Source: Bacilliculturomica massiliensis
GTDB taxonomy: Bacteria; Bacillota; Clostridia; Peptostreptococcales; Anaerovoracaceae
Reading direction: 5' to 3'
Length of the DNA stretch: 64,000 bases
NCBI RefSeq assembly: GCF_900605495.1
Contig: NZ_LR027603.1
Coordinates: 1,303,997-1,367,996, forward strand
Part shown: piece after piece, positions 49,140-58,492 of the stretch
Position numbering within the stretch: the first letter of the stretch is position 1
Layout: the number at the start of each line of letters is the position of its first letter
Notes under the pieces: generated by a model
Databases searched by the model: none
What the model saw: the letters and a program-made list of their open reading frames with translations, nothing else
Told to the model about the DNA's origin: nothing
Made by a program: the position numbers and the translations under genes

Positions 49140-50048
49140 TTACTTTTTATATTTTTGAAGGATCCCCTGCGCCTCGATCCTGATCCGCGCTGCCAGCTCC
49201 GCAGGCTGCAAAACCTCCGCACTGCTCCCGAAGGACAGGATCCACCGCACCATTTCGTCTTCGTTTCCATATGAAAAATCAAATTTCAGTTTCCCGTCGC
49301 TGCGCTCAGCAAAGGAATCCGGACCGTATTCTTCAACCAGGCGGTATTTTACTTCCGGTTCAAAGAGCACGGTCATCGGCTTTTCTTCCTCGGTATACGC
49401 CTGTGATGCCGGTTTCAGCTCCGGCGCTTCCCGGCCGGAAAATCTCTCATCCTCCAGCCTGAGCTCTGTGAGCCGGTTCAGCTTAAACATCCGAAAATCG
49501 CTGCGCCGCAGGCAATATCCCAGGACGTACCAGGAAGCCCACTGAAACAGCAGACGATAAGGTTCTATAGTCCGATCCGATTCTCCTTTTGCATAATAAT
49601 ATCGGAAGGAGACCAGCCGTTTTTCCTCGATGGCAGCCTGAAGCATTTCGATCTTGGGAACCAGAGACGCTTTGTAATAAGTGGAGAGATCGATCCTCAT
49701 GCGGTCGGCCGCGTGCGAAGCCGCCGCTGCGTCCGCCGCCAGCTTTTCGGATATCCGGTCCGTACAGGAAACGCCGGAAACACTCTCCACGCTTTTCAGC
49801 CCGATGAGGATCGCGCGCAGCTCCGGCTCGGTCAGGACCCGATGGTCGATCTTGTATCCTTTTGCTATGGAAATACCGCCCTCAAAGCCCGGTCGTGTTA
49901 CCACGGGAATTCCCGCACGGCAGATATCCTCGATGTCGCGGTTGATCGTGCGGCGGGAAACCTCAAACCGTTCCGCCAGATACGGAGCCGTAACTTTTTC
50001 ATTTCGCAGCAGCTCCATGATGATCCCGATCAATCTGTCGATCTTCAC
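49140..50048 (-). CDS. HTH-WYL transcriptional regulator (YafY-like)
   Basis: 302 residues from a GTG at 50048 with AAGGAAG upstream (no better ATG is in frame; a longer frame to 50177 lacks an RBS). The N-terminal HTH_11 (YLAERFEVSRRTINRDIEDI) is followed by a WYL domain (WASWYVLGYCLRRSDFRMFK) and a C-terminal extension. WYL regulators sense ligands such as nucleotides or DNA-damage products; the target is unknown. Terminator of the lipoprotein gene lies just upstream. Confidence 0.9.
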   Translation of the reverse strand: MKIDRLIGIIMELLRNEKVTAPYLAERFEVSRRTINRDIEDICRAGIPVVTRPGFEGGISIAKGYKIDHRVLTEPELRAILIGLKSVESVSGVSCTDRISEKLAADAAAASHAADRMRIDLSTYYKASLVPKIEMLQAAIEEKRLVSFRYYYAKGESDRTIEPYRLLFQWASWYVLGYCLRRSDFRMFKLNRLTELRLEDERFSGREAPELKPASQAYTEEEKPMTVLFEPEVKYRLVEEYGPDSFAERSDGKLKFDFSYGNEDEMVRWILSFGSSAEVLQPAELAARIRIEAQGILQKYKK

Positions 50049-50158
50049 GACTTCCTTCCCCCTTTCGCTTCCTCCCCATTCGCCGGCTCTCCGCTTTCCT
50101 TTCATCCCCCATTCCAGCAGTGGACAGGCGCAGCCGGCGCGGCATTTTAGTACTGAGA

Positions 50159-50199
50159 AAAAAGCGCCGGCCTGCAATGGGATGCAGACCGGCGCCTTC
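50159..50199 (-). terminator. Terminator of the lipoprotein gene
   Basis: Minus strand GGCGCCGGTCTGCA pairs with TGCAGGCCGGCGC and runs into TTTTTTCTC. Confidence 0.85.
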
Positions 50200-50285
50200 C
50201 AGTCATCTCCGCTGTTCTCAAAGCGGACAAACCATATGTAATTCAGTTTGATCTGCGGCCCTATCCGGGCCGTAGGGACCGGGTC

Positions 50286-50876
50286 CTACAGCTGGCATTC
50301 TACAACGTATGAATCGCCCTTGAACTCGTCGTCCCAGACTTCCGCGTAGGAAATACCGAAATCGTTAACGTCGGCGGGAACTTCAAAGACCAGTTTGCCG
50401 CTGAGCGTCTTGTCCGGCTCCAGCTCCACGTCGTCCGGATACATGCCGTCGGTGAACTCGGTGTAAGCCCACGTATCTTCATCGGCCAGTTCCTCTTCAG
50501 AATCCCACAGGATCGTGAAGTCATAGTTGCCCACAGGAATATTTTCTTTATCGCCGTTGTTGTTCACGAAAATGTTCTTTACGGTGATATCGGCGATGAT
50601 GAACTTATTTCCCTCTGTCTGAGGGGTATATCCGTCCAGCTCCTCAGCCGCTTCAACGCTGTTCACAGTGAATTCAAAGAATGAATTGGTGAGCGTGTCC
50701 CCCACGCTGCCGGTGACCAGCTCGTCGTAGCTTCTTCCCTGCGCGTTCAGCATTTTGTCCACGCGGCTCACGATACCGCCGTCTCCACCGCTTCCTCCGT
50801 CACCGCCGCTGCCGCCGCAGGCCGCCATGCCGAATACAAGACATAAAACCAACAGAACCGTTAAAATTTTTTTCAT
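50286..50876 (-). CDS. DUF4352-like secreted lipoprotein
   Basis: 196 residues. The signal peptide (MKKILTVLLVLCLVFG) ends in a lipobox GMAAC, followed by a Gly/Asp-rich linker (GGSGGDGGSGGDGG). The body (about 60-196) is a beta-sandwich with DTLTNSFFEFTVNSVEAAEE and FIIADITVKN, as in DUF4352/telokin-like proteins attached to the outer membrane leaflet. Function unknown. Confidence 0.85.
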   Translation of the reverse strand: MKKILTVLLVLCLVFGMAACGGSGGDGGSGGDGGIVSRVDKMLNAQGRSYDELVTGSVGDTLTNSFFEFTVNSVEAAEELDGYTPQTEGNKFIIADITVKNIFVNNNGDKENIPVGNYDFTILWDSEEELADEDTWAYTEFTDGMYPDDVELEPDKTLSGKLVFEVPADVNDFGISYAEVWDDEFKGDSYVVECQL

Positions 50877-51094
50877 CTTTCTCTCCTTCCCTATCCTTTT
50901 GATAGTTTGAGTACATAAATCGACATTATATTACCATAACTCACTGCAAAAATCTACACAATTTCTTCACTAATTTCACACATATCTTTGACATAAATAT
51001 CTTTTTTTGGCCTGGATCATGCATGATCCCACATATGCATCTCCATTTCCCATTGACTTTTTGGGGGCAGATATGGTAATGTATATTACGTTGT

Positions 51095-51182
51095 GGAGAG
51101 TTGTCAGAGTGGTCGATCGTGCGGCACTCGAAATGCCGTGTCCTTAACGGGACCCAGGGTTCGAATCCCTGACTCTCCGCCA
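51095..51182 (+). tRNA. tRNA-Ser (CGA)
   Basis: An 88-nt class II tRNA. The acceptor stem GGAGAGT pairs with ACTCTCC, then G and an encoded CCA. The anticodon loop CTCGAAA in the stem CGGCA/TGCCG gives anticodon CGA (serine, codon UCG). The variable arm is long and the T loop is GGTTCGAATCC. It stands alone and is followed by a terminator. Confidence 0.97.
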
Positions 51183-51203
51183 TAGACTGTCCGAAAAGAC
51201 AGG

Positions 51204-51241
51204 AAAAAACACTGTAAATCCAAGATTTACAGTGTTTTTTT
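51204..51241 (+). terminator. Terminator of tRNA-Ser
   Basis: A 17-bp stem (51204-51220 with 51224-51240, loop CAA) ends in a T run; perfect and A/T-edged, so it works on both strands. Confidence 0.92.
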
Positions 51242-51289
51242 ACGTTGAAACGAGGGAAATGGGCAAAAAAACAGAAAAATGAGAGGTTA

Positions 51290-51680
51290 AATCCCCCTCG
51301 TTGCCTCCACAAGGGCCGGAACCCCCTTCATATTGATGGCTCTCTTCATATTGCAGGCAGCGGCTTCGCCTCCGACTCGCTTCGCTCCCTGCTGTCCTTT
51401 TTTCCATTGCGGCTGAAGCCGCGGAAAAAAGCAAGAAAACTAAGCCCCGCTTCCGCCGAGGTTTTTTGGATCCCCTTTGATCCTGCTTGACCTTCTGGGA
51501 GAAGGCAGAAAGCACCTGCTGGTCGTTGGCATGGTTGGTCACCTCGAAGGCGGCGATCAGATGCGTCTTCGCGTCCACTGCCGTCTGCACATTGCAACAG
51601 CAGTGAAAGCCGTTTTTGCTGTTCATCATGCGGGCCTGGGGATCTGAGAAGTATGGAGATCAACGCTGGGGACCGTTTTG
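51290..51680 (-). pseudogene. Decayed IS1182-like transposase
   Basis: On the minus strand two separated fragments are seen. One includes SDPQARMMNSKNGFHCCCNV and continues QTAVDAKTHLIAAFEVTNHA (about 51480-51660), typical of IS1182-type transposase. The other reads EAAACNMKRAINMKG (about 51320-51370), the usual transposase C-terminal helix. They lie in different frames with an internal deletion, and no terminal repeats were found. A broken remnant beside tRNA-Ser. Confidence 0.75.
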
Positions 51681-51865
51681 ATACGCGGAAAGACGGGACG
51701 TCTCCTGGATTTTTTCTTTTTGCCACGCCAAATGACGCAAAAACGAAAAAAGAATGATTGAAATATACTTATTGTGAAATATATGGAAGTTATTTTTTCT
51801 TGTTTAGTGCAAAAGTGCTTTCAAAAAGAAAAATGCGACATAAATCGACAAGGGAGATAATAGAA

Positions 51866-52170
51866 ATGTCTGCTGCGTCCTCTGTTTTTTTCTTTTTTGA
51901 TGTTGAATACAAGGCAAAAAGAAAAAATGGATCCTCTCGTGTTTTCGATCAACTGCTGATCTGCATTTTTTTATATAGTATAGATTGGATTGGACATGAA
52001 CAAGGATCGGAAGTTGTGAATGGAGCGTTTATGAATAATGAGGATCAATTCGTTACGATATGGATGTTTGCAGGGATGCTGCTTGGACTGGCCATCGGCT
52101 GTGTTATTGGGATTTTCGCCCCTGGCCTTTTACTGTTGCATGCGGTTGGTTTTCAGACAGCCTGGCCAAA
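51866..52170 (+). other. AT-rich block with weak membrane-protein-like frame
   Basis: The stretch is clearly more AT-rich than its surroundings. A frame from ATG 51866 (GGGAG upstream) encodes one hydrophobic segment (IWMFAGMLLGLAIGCVIGIF) but runs through the terminator hairpin at 52168-52204 into antisense of the next gene, so it is probably a remnant. Either horizontally acquired or decayed. Confidence 0.3.
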
Positions 52171-52204
52171 AAACCTGTTTACGGACTGCCGTAAGCAGGT
52201 TTTT
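52168..52204. terminator. Bidirectional hairpin terminator
   Basis: AAAAACCTG and CAGGTTTTT flank an inner TACGG/CCGTA stem. The T run follows on both strands; it can end transcripts from both sides. Confidence 0.8.
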
Positions 52205-52297
52205 CTTTACTTTTTGCATGCCCTGTGCAGCATTTTCTTATCCCTCAGGCCCTTCATACGCTTATTCTTCCGGCTTCAATGGGCCGATCAACTCCCT

Positions 52298-52987
52298 TCA
52301 AAACAGGTCCTTAACGAGAAACCAGATCACCGGGATCAAAAGCGAGGGCAGCATGTTCAGCGTCCTGGCGTCCTTTATTTTCAGTATGGACAGGCCCGAA
52401 GCGGCGATCAGAATACCGCCCACGATGGAGACTTCCGTCAGCAGTTCCGGCGTCAGAAACGAGCTGAGAAAACCGGCGCACAGATAGATGCCGCCCTGCC
52501 AGCAGAAAAGCACCGCCGCCGCAAAGGCCATACCGATCCCGTAAGTGGACGCCAGCACCATAGATGTGACAAAGTCCAGCGTCGCATTGGTGAACAAAAA
52601 AGTGTTGTCGCCGTGGACGGCGCTCTCGATAGGCCCCAGTATGGATAGCGTGCCCACGCAGAACAGCAGTATGCCGGTGGAAAGCCCCTGCCCCAGATCC
52701 GGACCGGATCCGGGCTTCGAAAAGCGGTCGGTCAGACGGCTGAACCGCCCGTCCAGGTCCGCCATGGTCCCCGCCAGACTGCCCACGGCCAGGCTCAAAA
52801 TGAACAGCACGGGAAACTGGCTGTTCGGCATGTTCTTCACCACTGCGTTGATGCCCAGCGCCACCGCCGCAAATCCCATGGCATTGAACATGGTCTCCTG
52901 GTACTGTTCCCTGATCCCTTTTTTCAGCACGCTTCCAATGATGGAGCCCGCCAGGATCGTCCCTGTGTTTACGATCGTTCCCAGCAT
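52298..52987 (-). CDS. DUF554 family membrane protein
   Basis: 229 residues with about six membrane segments; starts MLGTIVNTGTILAGSIIGSV and has MNAMGFAAVALGINAV-like and SILGPIESAVHGDN segments conserved in the DUF554 (YqgA/YdfK) family. The function is unknown; transport has been suggested for some members. Confidence 0.92.
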   Translation of the reverse strand: MLGTIVNTGTILAGSIIGSVLKKGIREQYQETMFNAMGFAAVALGINAVVKNMPNSQFPVLFILSLAVGSLAGTMADLDGRFSRLTDRFSKPGSGPDLGQGLSTGILLFCVGTLSILGPIESAVHGDNTFLFTNATLDFVTSMVLASTYGIGMAFAAAVLFCWQGGIYLCAGFLSSFLTPELLTEVSIVGGILIAASGLSILKIKDARTLNMLPSLLIPVIWFLVKDLF

Positions 52988-53046
52988 TCTTTCTCTTCCT
53001 CCTGCTATATTTTCTTTTGTTTCTGGTCAAAAAAAATTATAGACTC

Positions 53047-53874
53047 TCAAGTAACTTGAGAGTCAACAGGAATCTGTATTTCTGTAATAAACTTTTGCGG
53101 GTCGTTTGTCAGTCCGTAGTCGATGAGAGTGATCTCCACAGAATGTCCTCTGACCCGGTATCCTTGCGCCAGGATCTCTTTCATCAGCCGCGCATACTGG
53201 CCCGCTGCGTCCCCATGGGTGCCGTGAAAGCGCAGAACGGCGTAGGTCCCGCCTTCCAGGCTGCGCATCATTCTGGGATTGCAGGTCTCATTTTCCACCA
53301 GCAGAAACATGGATCGATAGCGGCCGTATCTTCCTGCCAGAAGATCTTCCTCCGCCACGGAAAGTCCCACCTTGCCCAGAAACACCGCGGATTCCATGTC
53401 GGAGCTGTTTTCCAGTATGCGGATCTGCATTTCAAGATCCGAACCGGCCTCGATGGAGCGATCCAGGCTCACCGCTGTCCGCGGAGGCAGATGGACGATG
53501 CGGATCTGATCCAACAGTTCTTCTCTGGAAGCATCCCCGATCTGTTCGATCCGAGCCGCCAATTTTTCCTGGATCTCCGTCAGTTCCCGTATTTTGTCCG
53601 CCGTCTTCTCTTTCTGCTTCTCCAAAAGGGCTACGAAATTTTCTACTCTGCGGTTTTCCAGCAGCACGCGGATATCCGCCAGCGGCATGCCCAGCGCCTG
53701 CAGGTATTTTATGGTGTTGAGCAGCTCGAACTGTTCGGTGGAAAAATAGCGGTAGCCTGTTTTCGCGTCCACCCGCGCCGGCGTCACCAGGCCGATATCA
53801 CAGTAATAACGGATCGTGCTCACAGGCAGATGAAACAATCTGGATATTTCTCCGATCGCAAACAGTTCCCTCAT
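53047..53874 (-). CDS. MerR-family regulator with GyrI-like effector domain
   Basis: 275 residues (ATG at 53874 with AAGGTG 7 nt upstream). MerR HTH (FAIGEISRLFHLPVSTIRYY), coiled coil (about 80-120), and a GyrI/BmrR-like C-terminal domain (about 125-275; FITEIQIPV at the end) that binds hydrophobic drugs. It is 5 bp downstream of the lipid-kinase gene, so the two are co-transcribed. A multidrug-type sensor; the target is not clear. Confidence 0.9.
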   Translation of the reverse strand: MRELFAIGEISRLFHLPVSTIRYYCDIGLVTPARVDAKTGYRYFSTEQFELLNTIKYLQALGMPLADIRVLLENRRVENFVALLEKQKEKTADKIRELTEIQEKLAARIEQIGDASREELLDQIRIVHLPPRTAVSLDRSIEAGSDLEMQIRILENSSDMESAVFLGKVGLSVAEEDLLAGRYGRYRSMFLLVENETCNPRMMRSLEGGTYAVLRFHGTHGDAAGQYARLMKEILAQGYRVRGHSVEITLIDYGLTNDPQKFITEIQIPVDSQVT

Positions 53875-53879
53875 TTCTC

Positions 53880-54809
53880 TCACCTTATCGGCTCCGCCCC
53901 TTCCGGTATGGAAAAACGGACCGCCTCCGGGATCAGTTCCACTGTGATGGAATCATAGGCGCCCACATCGCCATCCACAGACACGGAGAGCCGTTCCCCC
54001 TCTCTCTCAGGGAGTATGGTCATGCGCTTGCACTGTTTATAGATCACGTGTCTGCGGCATTCCTCGTCCTCCAGATGCAGCCCCGACCGGTATTTCCGCA
54101 GCAGCGGCAGGATGCGTCTGCGGTCCAGCTGTTTCACGATGCACACGTCAAAAAAACCGTCCTGCAGCTTCGCTCTGGGCGCAGCCTGAAAACCGCCGCC
54201 GCAGAATCCTCCGTTTCCCATGGCAAGGAGCAGAAAATCGTCCTGGAGCACCTCCCCGCCTTCAAATTCCATGTGCAGCGGGAAATGCGCCCCCTCCATC
54301 AGCGCCTTTGCAGCGCCGCCCATATAGGCCCCTCCCCGTCCAAAGATCAAGGTCCTTTTCAAGTCCGCCGCCTTGCTGACCACCGTACAGTCCAGTCCGA
54401 TATTCAGCATGTTCAGCGCGTATCTGTCATTGTATCTCAGAACATCCACAGGCACAGCTTTTCCATTGAGCTGCCGCTCGATATTCAGGAAATGTTTTTT
54501 ATTCTTAAAGTTGCGGACAAAATCGTTTCCGCTGCCCACGGGCACGCAGGCCAGCTCCGCGTTGGAAAAGCCGTAGACGCCGGACAGCAGCCCGTTCAGC
54601 GTGCCGTCGCCGCCGCAGGCGTAAAAGCGCACCGGCTGCCCCGACTCGCAGCGTGACCTCACAAATCCCCGTCCCGATTCCAGCGTCATCGCCCGGTGGA
54701 TCTCATAGTCCAGTCCCTTCCCCTTGACCGCCCTCAAAATCTTCGGCAGAAGTTCTTTTTCCGCCTTGCCCCGGCCCGCGTCCGGATTGATCAAAAATAT
54801 ATGTTTCAT
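53880..54809 (-). CDS. Diacylglycerol/lipid kinase (DagK/YegS family)
   Basis: 309 residues. Motifs: KHIFLINPDAGRGKAEKEL, the nucleotide-binding YACGGDGTLNGLLSG and VPVGSGNDFVRN. It phosphorylates diacylglycerol or a related lipid at the membrane face. The start at 54809 gives the normal family length; the frame upstream to 54878 lacks an RBS. Confidence 0.9.
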   Translation of the reverse strand: MKHIFLINPDAGRGKAEKELLPKILRAVKGKGLDYEIHRAMTLESGRGFVRSRCESGQPVRFYACGGDGTLNGLLSGVYGFSNAELACVPVGSGNDFVRNFKNKKHFLNIERQLNGKAVPVDVLRYNDRYALNMLNIGLDCTVVSKAADLKRTLIFGRGGAYMGGAAKALMEGAHFPLHMEFEGGEVLQDDFLLLAMGNGGFCGGGFQAAPRAKLQDGFFDVCIVKQLDRRRILPLLRKYRSGLHLEDEECRRHVIYKQCKRMTILPEREGERLSVSVDGDVGAYDSITVELIPEAVRFSIPEGAEPIR

Positions 54810-55094
54810 CTCTCTCTTCCCCCATGACAAACGTTCATTCATCTGTTTCAGCATACCACAATTCTGCCCCGTCCACAATACGCCGTATATTACTGGTATC
54901 TTTTATCATATCTTGCGGAAGTGAAGATATGCCGCCGGATCTGTGTTTTTTACGCGGAACCTTTGATTTTTTCAGGATTTGGGTATAATATATTCAGTGA
55001 TAAACTGGAAGATCATTCCGCCGGACTGCAGAATGGCCGCCGGGCTTTTCCGGTCCGGGACAGCACAAAAAATAAGAAAAGAGGTACAATACCC

Positions 55095-56204
55095 ATGGAT
55101 CAGAGAATTGTAAAACTGGCGCAGGGACTGGTCAATTACTCCTGTTCAGTCAAAAAAGGTGAAAAAGTCCTGGTTTCCTACGAGGGCGACAGCGTAAAGC
55201 CCCTGGCCAAGCAGATCATCAAAGAGGTTTATAAAGCAGGCGGCTTTCCCTATCTGGAGATCCGCGATTCTTCCGTTCAGCGGGAGATCCTGCTGGGATG
55301 CAGCCAGGATCAGATCGAATTTATGAACGAATACCAGCTTCTGCAGATGAAAGGCATGGACGCCTATATCGCCGTTCGCGGAGCGGACAATACGGCGGAG
55401 TACTCCGATGTTCCCTCCGATAAAATGAATATGTACAATAAAATTCTCCGGCCGGTGCTGGACTATCGCGTAAACCACACGAAATGGGTCGTTCTCCGCT
55501 ATCCCAACAATTCTATGGCCCAGCTGGCCCACACCAGTCTGGAAGCCTTCGAGGATTTCTATTTCGACGTGTGCAATCTGGATTATGCGAAAATGTCCAA
55601 GGCTATGGACCCGCTGGTGGAGCTGATGAATAAGACCGATAAAGTCCATTTGGTCGGTCCCGGCACCGACCTGACCTTCTCCATCAAGGGCATCGGCGCC
55701 ATCAAGTGCGCCGGCCAGTGCAACATCCCCGACGGAGAAGTATACACAGCGCCGGTCAAGGAGTCTATGAACGGAACGATCTCCTACAACACGCCCTCTG
55801 AGGAACAGGGTTTCACGTATACGGACATCAAGTTTGAGATCAAAGACGGAAAGATCGTCGGCGCCTCCGCCAACAACGATAAGCGCATCAATGAGCTTTT
55901 GGACACCGACGAGGGCGCCCGCTATTTCGGCGAATTTGCCATCGGCGTAAATCCCTATGTGCTCCAGCCCATGATGGACACCCTTTTCGACGAGAAAATC
56001 GCAGGCAGCTTCCATCTGACTCCGGGCTGTGCCTATGAGGACGCCTTCAACGGCAACAAATCCGCTGTTCACTGGGATCTTGTCATGATCCAGCGCCCGG
56101 AATACGGCGGCGGAGAGATCTGGTTCGACGACAAACTCATCCGCAAGGACGGACTCTTCGTCATCCCGGAACTGGAATGCCTGAATCCGGAAAACCTGAA
56201 ATAA
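55095..56204 (+). CDS. M29-family aminopeptidase (AmpS/PepS)
   Basis: 369 residues (ATG at 55095; AGAGG upstream). Metal-binding and family stretches include DKVHLVGPGTDLTFSIKGIG, SYNTPSEEQGFTYTDIKFEI and HLTPGCAYEDAFNGNKSAVH (Zn ligands), with Glu-Phe-rich segments. A cobalt/zinc aminopeptidase that clears N-terminal residues from peptides. Followed by a strong terminator. Confidence 0.92.
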   Translation: MDQRIVKLAQGLVNYSCSVKKGEKVLVSYEGDSVKPLAKQIIKEVYKAGGFPYLEIRDSSVQREILLGCSQDQIEFMNEYQLLQMKGMDAYIAVRGADNTAEYSDVPSDKMNMYNKILRPVLDYRVNHTKWVVLRYPNNSMAQLAHTSLEAFEDFYFDVCNLDYAKMSKAMDPLVELMNKTDKVHLVGPGTDLTFSIKGIGAIKCAGQCNIPDGEVYTAPVKESMNGTISYNTPSEEQGFTYTDIKFEIKDGKIVGASANNDKRINELLDTDEGARYFGEFAIGVNPYVLQPMMDTLFDEKIAGSFHLTPGCAYEDAFNGNKSAVHWDLVMIQRPEYGGGEIWFDDKLIRKDGLFVIPELECLNPENLK

Positions 56205-56213
56205 GACACGCAA

Positions 56214-56262
56214 AAACACCCGGCGGCCGCCGCTTTGCAGCGATTTCCGGGTGTTTTTTTAT
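56214..56262 (+). terminator. Terminator after the aminopeptidase gene
   Basis: AAACACCCGG pairs with CCGGGTGTTT and ends in seven T. Confidence 0.88.
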
Positions 56263-56333
56263 AACGTAGGAAAGATGGCCGGGCGATGTTTCCGAAACGG
56301 CACTTGGCGAGCGTGCCCCAGGGCCGTTCCTTC

Positions 56334-57488
56334 CTACTGCATCATTTCCAGAAACGCGCTCAGCCTGGTGTCGATCTGCCCGGAATCCGCCTGGGAATAA
56401 TCTGTTTCCAGATAGAGATACGGGAGTTTCTTCTCCTTGGTGATGAAGCGCTTTACTTCCGCGGCCTCGATGGCGAACGTGTGGCATGCCTGCAGGACCA
56501 CCTCGATCACGCCGTCGATGCGGTAGTCTGCGATCATCTCATCCAGAGCGTCCAGCCTTCCGGGATTGGGACTCATGACCGCGCAGTTGATGTTGAGATA
56601 TTTTTTCGCCAGAGCCAGATAAGGATCGCCGCTCTCGGAAACCGCCTCCTTCTGCGCCCTGGGTCCGGAACAGCTGTCGAAGGCCACTACGCTGGCGCCC
56701 AGCAGCTCCGCCTGTTTGATGATCTTGTCGCGGACGCCGATGGTAGGACATCCGGTGATCATGATGCGCGGCTTTCTCCTGCCCTTTCCGTCTTCCGCCG
56801 CCCGGGCCAGGAATTCATTCCGCTTCTCTTCAAGGAGTTTTATTTTTTCCTCCGAAGTAAACATAAACTGAAGGGAGTCCATGATGGTGGAGATCTCGTA
56901 GCCGGATACGGGACATGGCTCCATCCGCCCTACTTCGTAGAGTTCTACCATAGCGCGGCGTTCCCTGTTTTTCTGTACGATAGCCCGGTGCAGCGCTTCT
57001 TCCGTGATCTCTTTGCCCAGCTGTTCCCCGATAGCCAGAGCCGCCCGCCGGATCTCCTGTTCCCAGAAATCCAGGGCGCCGGTCCCCTCCCGTCCCGGCG
57101 GCAGCTGCATCACGTGGACGGGCTTCAGCTTTTTCATCAGCTCAAACATCTTTTTCTTGCCGTCGCAGGTAGTCTCGGCAAGGATCATATCGGAAAAGTA
57201 AAAATACGGGCAGGCGTCGCTGGCCGCCAGACCGTAACTGCATTTGATCAGCGGACACATATTCTTTGGCAGCGTTTTCTCCGCAAAAGCAATGCCGTCC
57301 TCGCTGGATCCGCAGAGCCCCACGCAGACGCCGTCCGCCGCCATCACCAGTTCCGAGGGGGTATAGGAACAGAACGTCCCCACCACTTTCTTGCCTTCCT
57401 CTTTCAGTTTCATCACGCGGAGAAAACCGTTTTTCTTCGCGTCGGTATAATCCTCAAAATTTGCGGGCAGTTTTAATTCACTCGTCAT
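56334..57488 (-). CDS. Double-cubane-cluster-containing anaerobic reductase (2-hydroxyacyl-CoA dehydratase family)
   Basis: 384 residues, single-subunit type. Conserved Cys-bearing segments are KVVGTFCSYTPSELVMAADG, CPLIKCSYGLAASDACPYFY and MITGCPTIGVRDKI, with VVLQACHTFAIEA near the end. The closest characterised relatives (DCCP) hold an [8Fe-9S] double-cubane cluster and receive low-potential electrons from an ATP-driven reductase; the natural substrate is unknown. It begins 5 bp after the activator gene, which is the DCCP/DCCPR arrangement. GAGGTAAGAAT before the ATG. Confidence 0.85.
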   Translation of the reverse strand: MTSELKLPANFEDYTDAKKNGFLRVMKLKEEGKKVVGTFCSYTPSELVMAADGVCVGLCGSSEDGIAFAEKTLPKNMCPLIKCSYGLAASDACPYFYFSDMILAETTCDGKKKMFELMKKLKPVHVMQLPPGREGTGALDFWEQEIRRAALAIGEQLGKEITEEALHRAIVQKNRERRAMVELYEVGRMEPCPVSGYEISTIMDSLQFMFTSEEKIKLLEEKRNEFLARAAEDGKGRRKPRIMITGCPTIGVRDKIIKQAELLGASVVAFDSCSGPRAQKEAVSESGDPYLALAKKYLNINCAVMSPNPGRLDALDEMIADYRIDGVIEVVLQACHTFAIEAAEVKRFITKEKKLPYLYLETDYSQADSGQIDTRLSAFLEMMQ

Positions 57489-57492
57489 ATTC

Positions 57493-58260
57493 TTACCTCA
57501 TATCCATACATAAAAGCGCGGCGCCTATGGCTCCCGCGTATTTACCGTCTTTCAGACCTCTCACAGGCCGGCCCAGTTTTCCGGACAGGATCTCCGCAAA
57601 ATACGCCTGCTCCGACAATCCCCCTGTGAGCACGCAGGGTCCGTCCCCTCCGTGACGCATGCACAGCTGTGCCACCTTGGCCGCCACGGAATCTACCACA
57701 CCGGCGGCGATATCCTCCCGGGGCGCGCCGCTTCCGATGTGACTGATCACCTCCGACTCCGCAAATACAGTGCACATGGCGCTGATAGCCAGAGGCTTTC
57801 CCCCCTCCGCCAGCTCAAACAGTCCGCTGATGTGGCTTCCCAGCCGATTCGCCATGATCTCAAGAAATTTTCCTGTGCCGGCGGAGCATTTGTCGTTCAT
57901 GAGAAAATCCGTGACCACGCCGTCTTCCAGCGTGATGACTTTGGTGTCCTGTCCGCCCACGTCTATGATCGTGCAGTCTCCGCTTCCGGAGAGATATGCG
58001 CCTCCCCTGCCGTGACAGGTGATCTCTGTGATGCAGCGGTCCGCGTAGGGTACGGAGATCCGGCCGTAACCGGTGGCCAATACTTTCGTCTCCTCCGTCT
58101 CCACGGGTATCTCTTCCTCTGCCAGCCGCCTGCGGATCGTCTCAGCTGTCTCCCTGCTGCTCCAACCTGTGGGCAGAACGAAACAGCGCGGCTCCTGCCC
58201 CTCTTTGATCACCGCGGTTTTCGCCGCCGTTGAACCAATATCTATACCGATAAAATACAT
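57493..58260 (-). CDS. Acyl-CoA dehydratase activase-type ATPase (BadF/HgdC family)
   Basis: 255 residues from ATG at 58260 (GAGGTGCAT just upstream). ASKHA-fold ATPase: GIDIGSTAAKTAVI, GGQDTKVI (IDVGGQDTKV) and the two [4Fe-4S]-ligand Cys sites NDKCSAGTGKFLEI and ISAMCTVFAESEV. It uses ATP hydrolysis to push electrons uphill onto its partner reductase at 56334. It probably acts as a homodimer sharing one cluster. Confidence 0.94.
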   Translation of the reverse strand: MYFIGIDIGSTAAKTAVIKEGQEPRCFVLPTGWSSRETAETIRRRLAEEEIPVETEETKVLATGYGRISVPYADRCITEITCHGRGGAYLSGSGDCTIIDVGGQDTKVITLEDGVVTDFLMNDKCSAGTGKFLEIMANRLGSHISGLFELAEGGKPLAISAMCTVFAESEVISHIGSGAPREDIAAGVVDSVAAKVAQLCMRHGGDGPCVLTGGLSEQAYFAEILSGKLGRPVRGLKDGKYAGAIGAALLCMDMR

Positions 58261-58418
58261 ATGCACCTCTGCTTTTACATTTTGATCTGTCCTTATCAGA
58301 CTATTGCGGCCGGACATAAAAGTCAAGTTTGTTGACGCATCGGGGCCGCCGTATCAAAAAAATCTATTGTTCTCTTATTTTATATATACAGATCAAATAG
58401 CTGGGAGGTGACAAAAAC

Positions 58419-58460
58419 GGAGACCGGCCGCCATATTTCAGGCGGCCGGCCTCCGTTTCT
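58419..58460 (-). terminator. Terminator after the DUF3343-like gene
   Basis: Minus strand CGGAGGCCGGCCGCC pairs with GGCGGCCGGTCTCCG and is followed by TTTTTGTC. Confidence 0.82.
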
Positions 58461-58492
58461 TTGACATCTACTGTGATCCTGTCGTCCTGTGA

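Noticed and set aside
50941-51312. 123-codon minus-strand frame
   Set aside because: It runs through the tRNA-Ser gene and its terminator in antisense.
51758-52648. 296-codon plus-strand frame
   Set aside because: Its second half is antisense to the DUF554 gene and it crosses a terminator; only the first part could be a remnant.
54963-54989. TTGATT ... TATAAT upstream of the M29 aminopeptidase
   Set aside because: The -10 is perfect but the spacer is only 15 bp, so it is not listed as a promoter feature.
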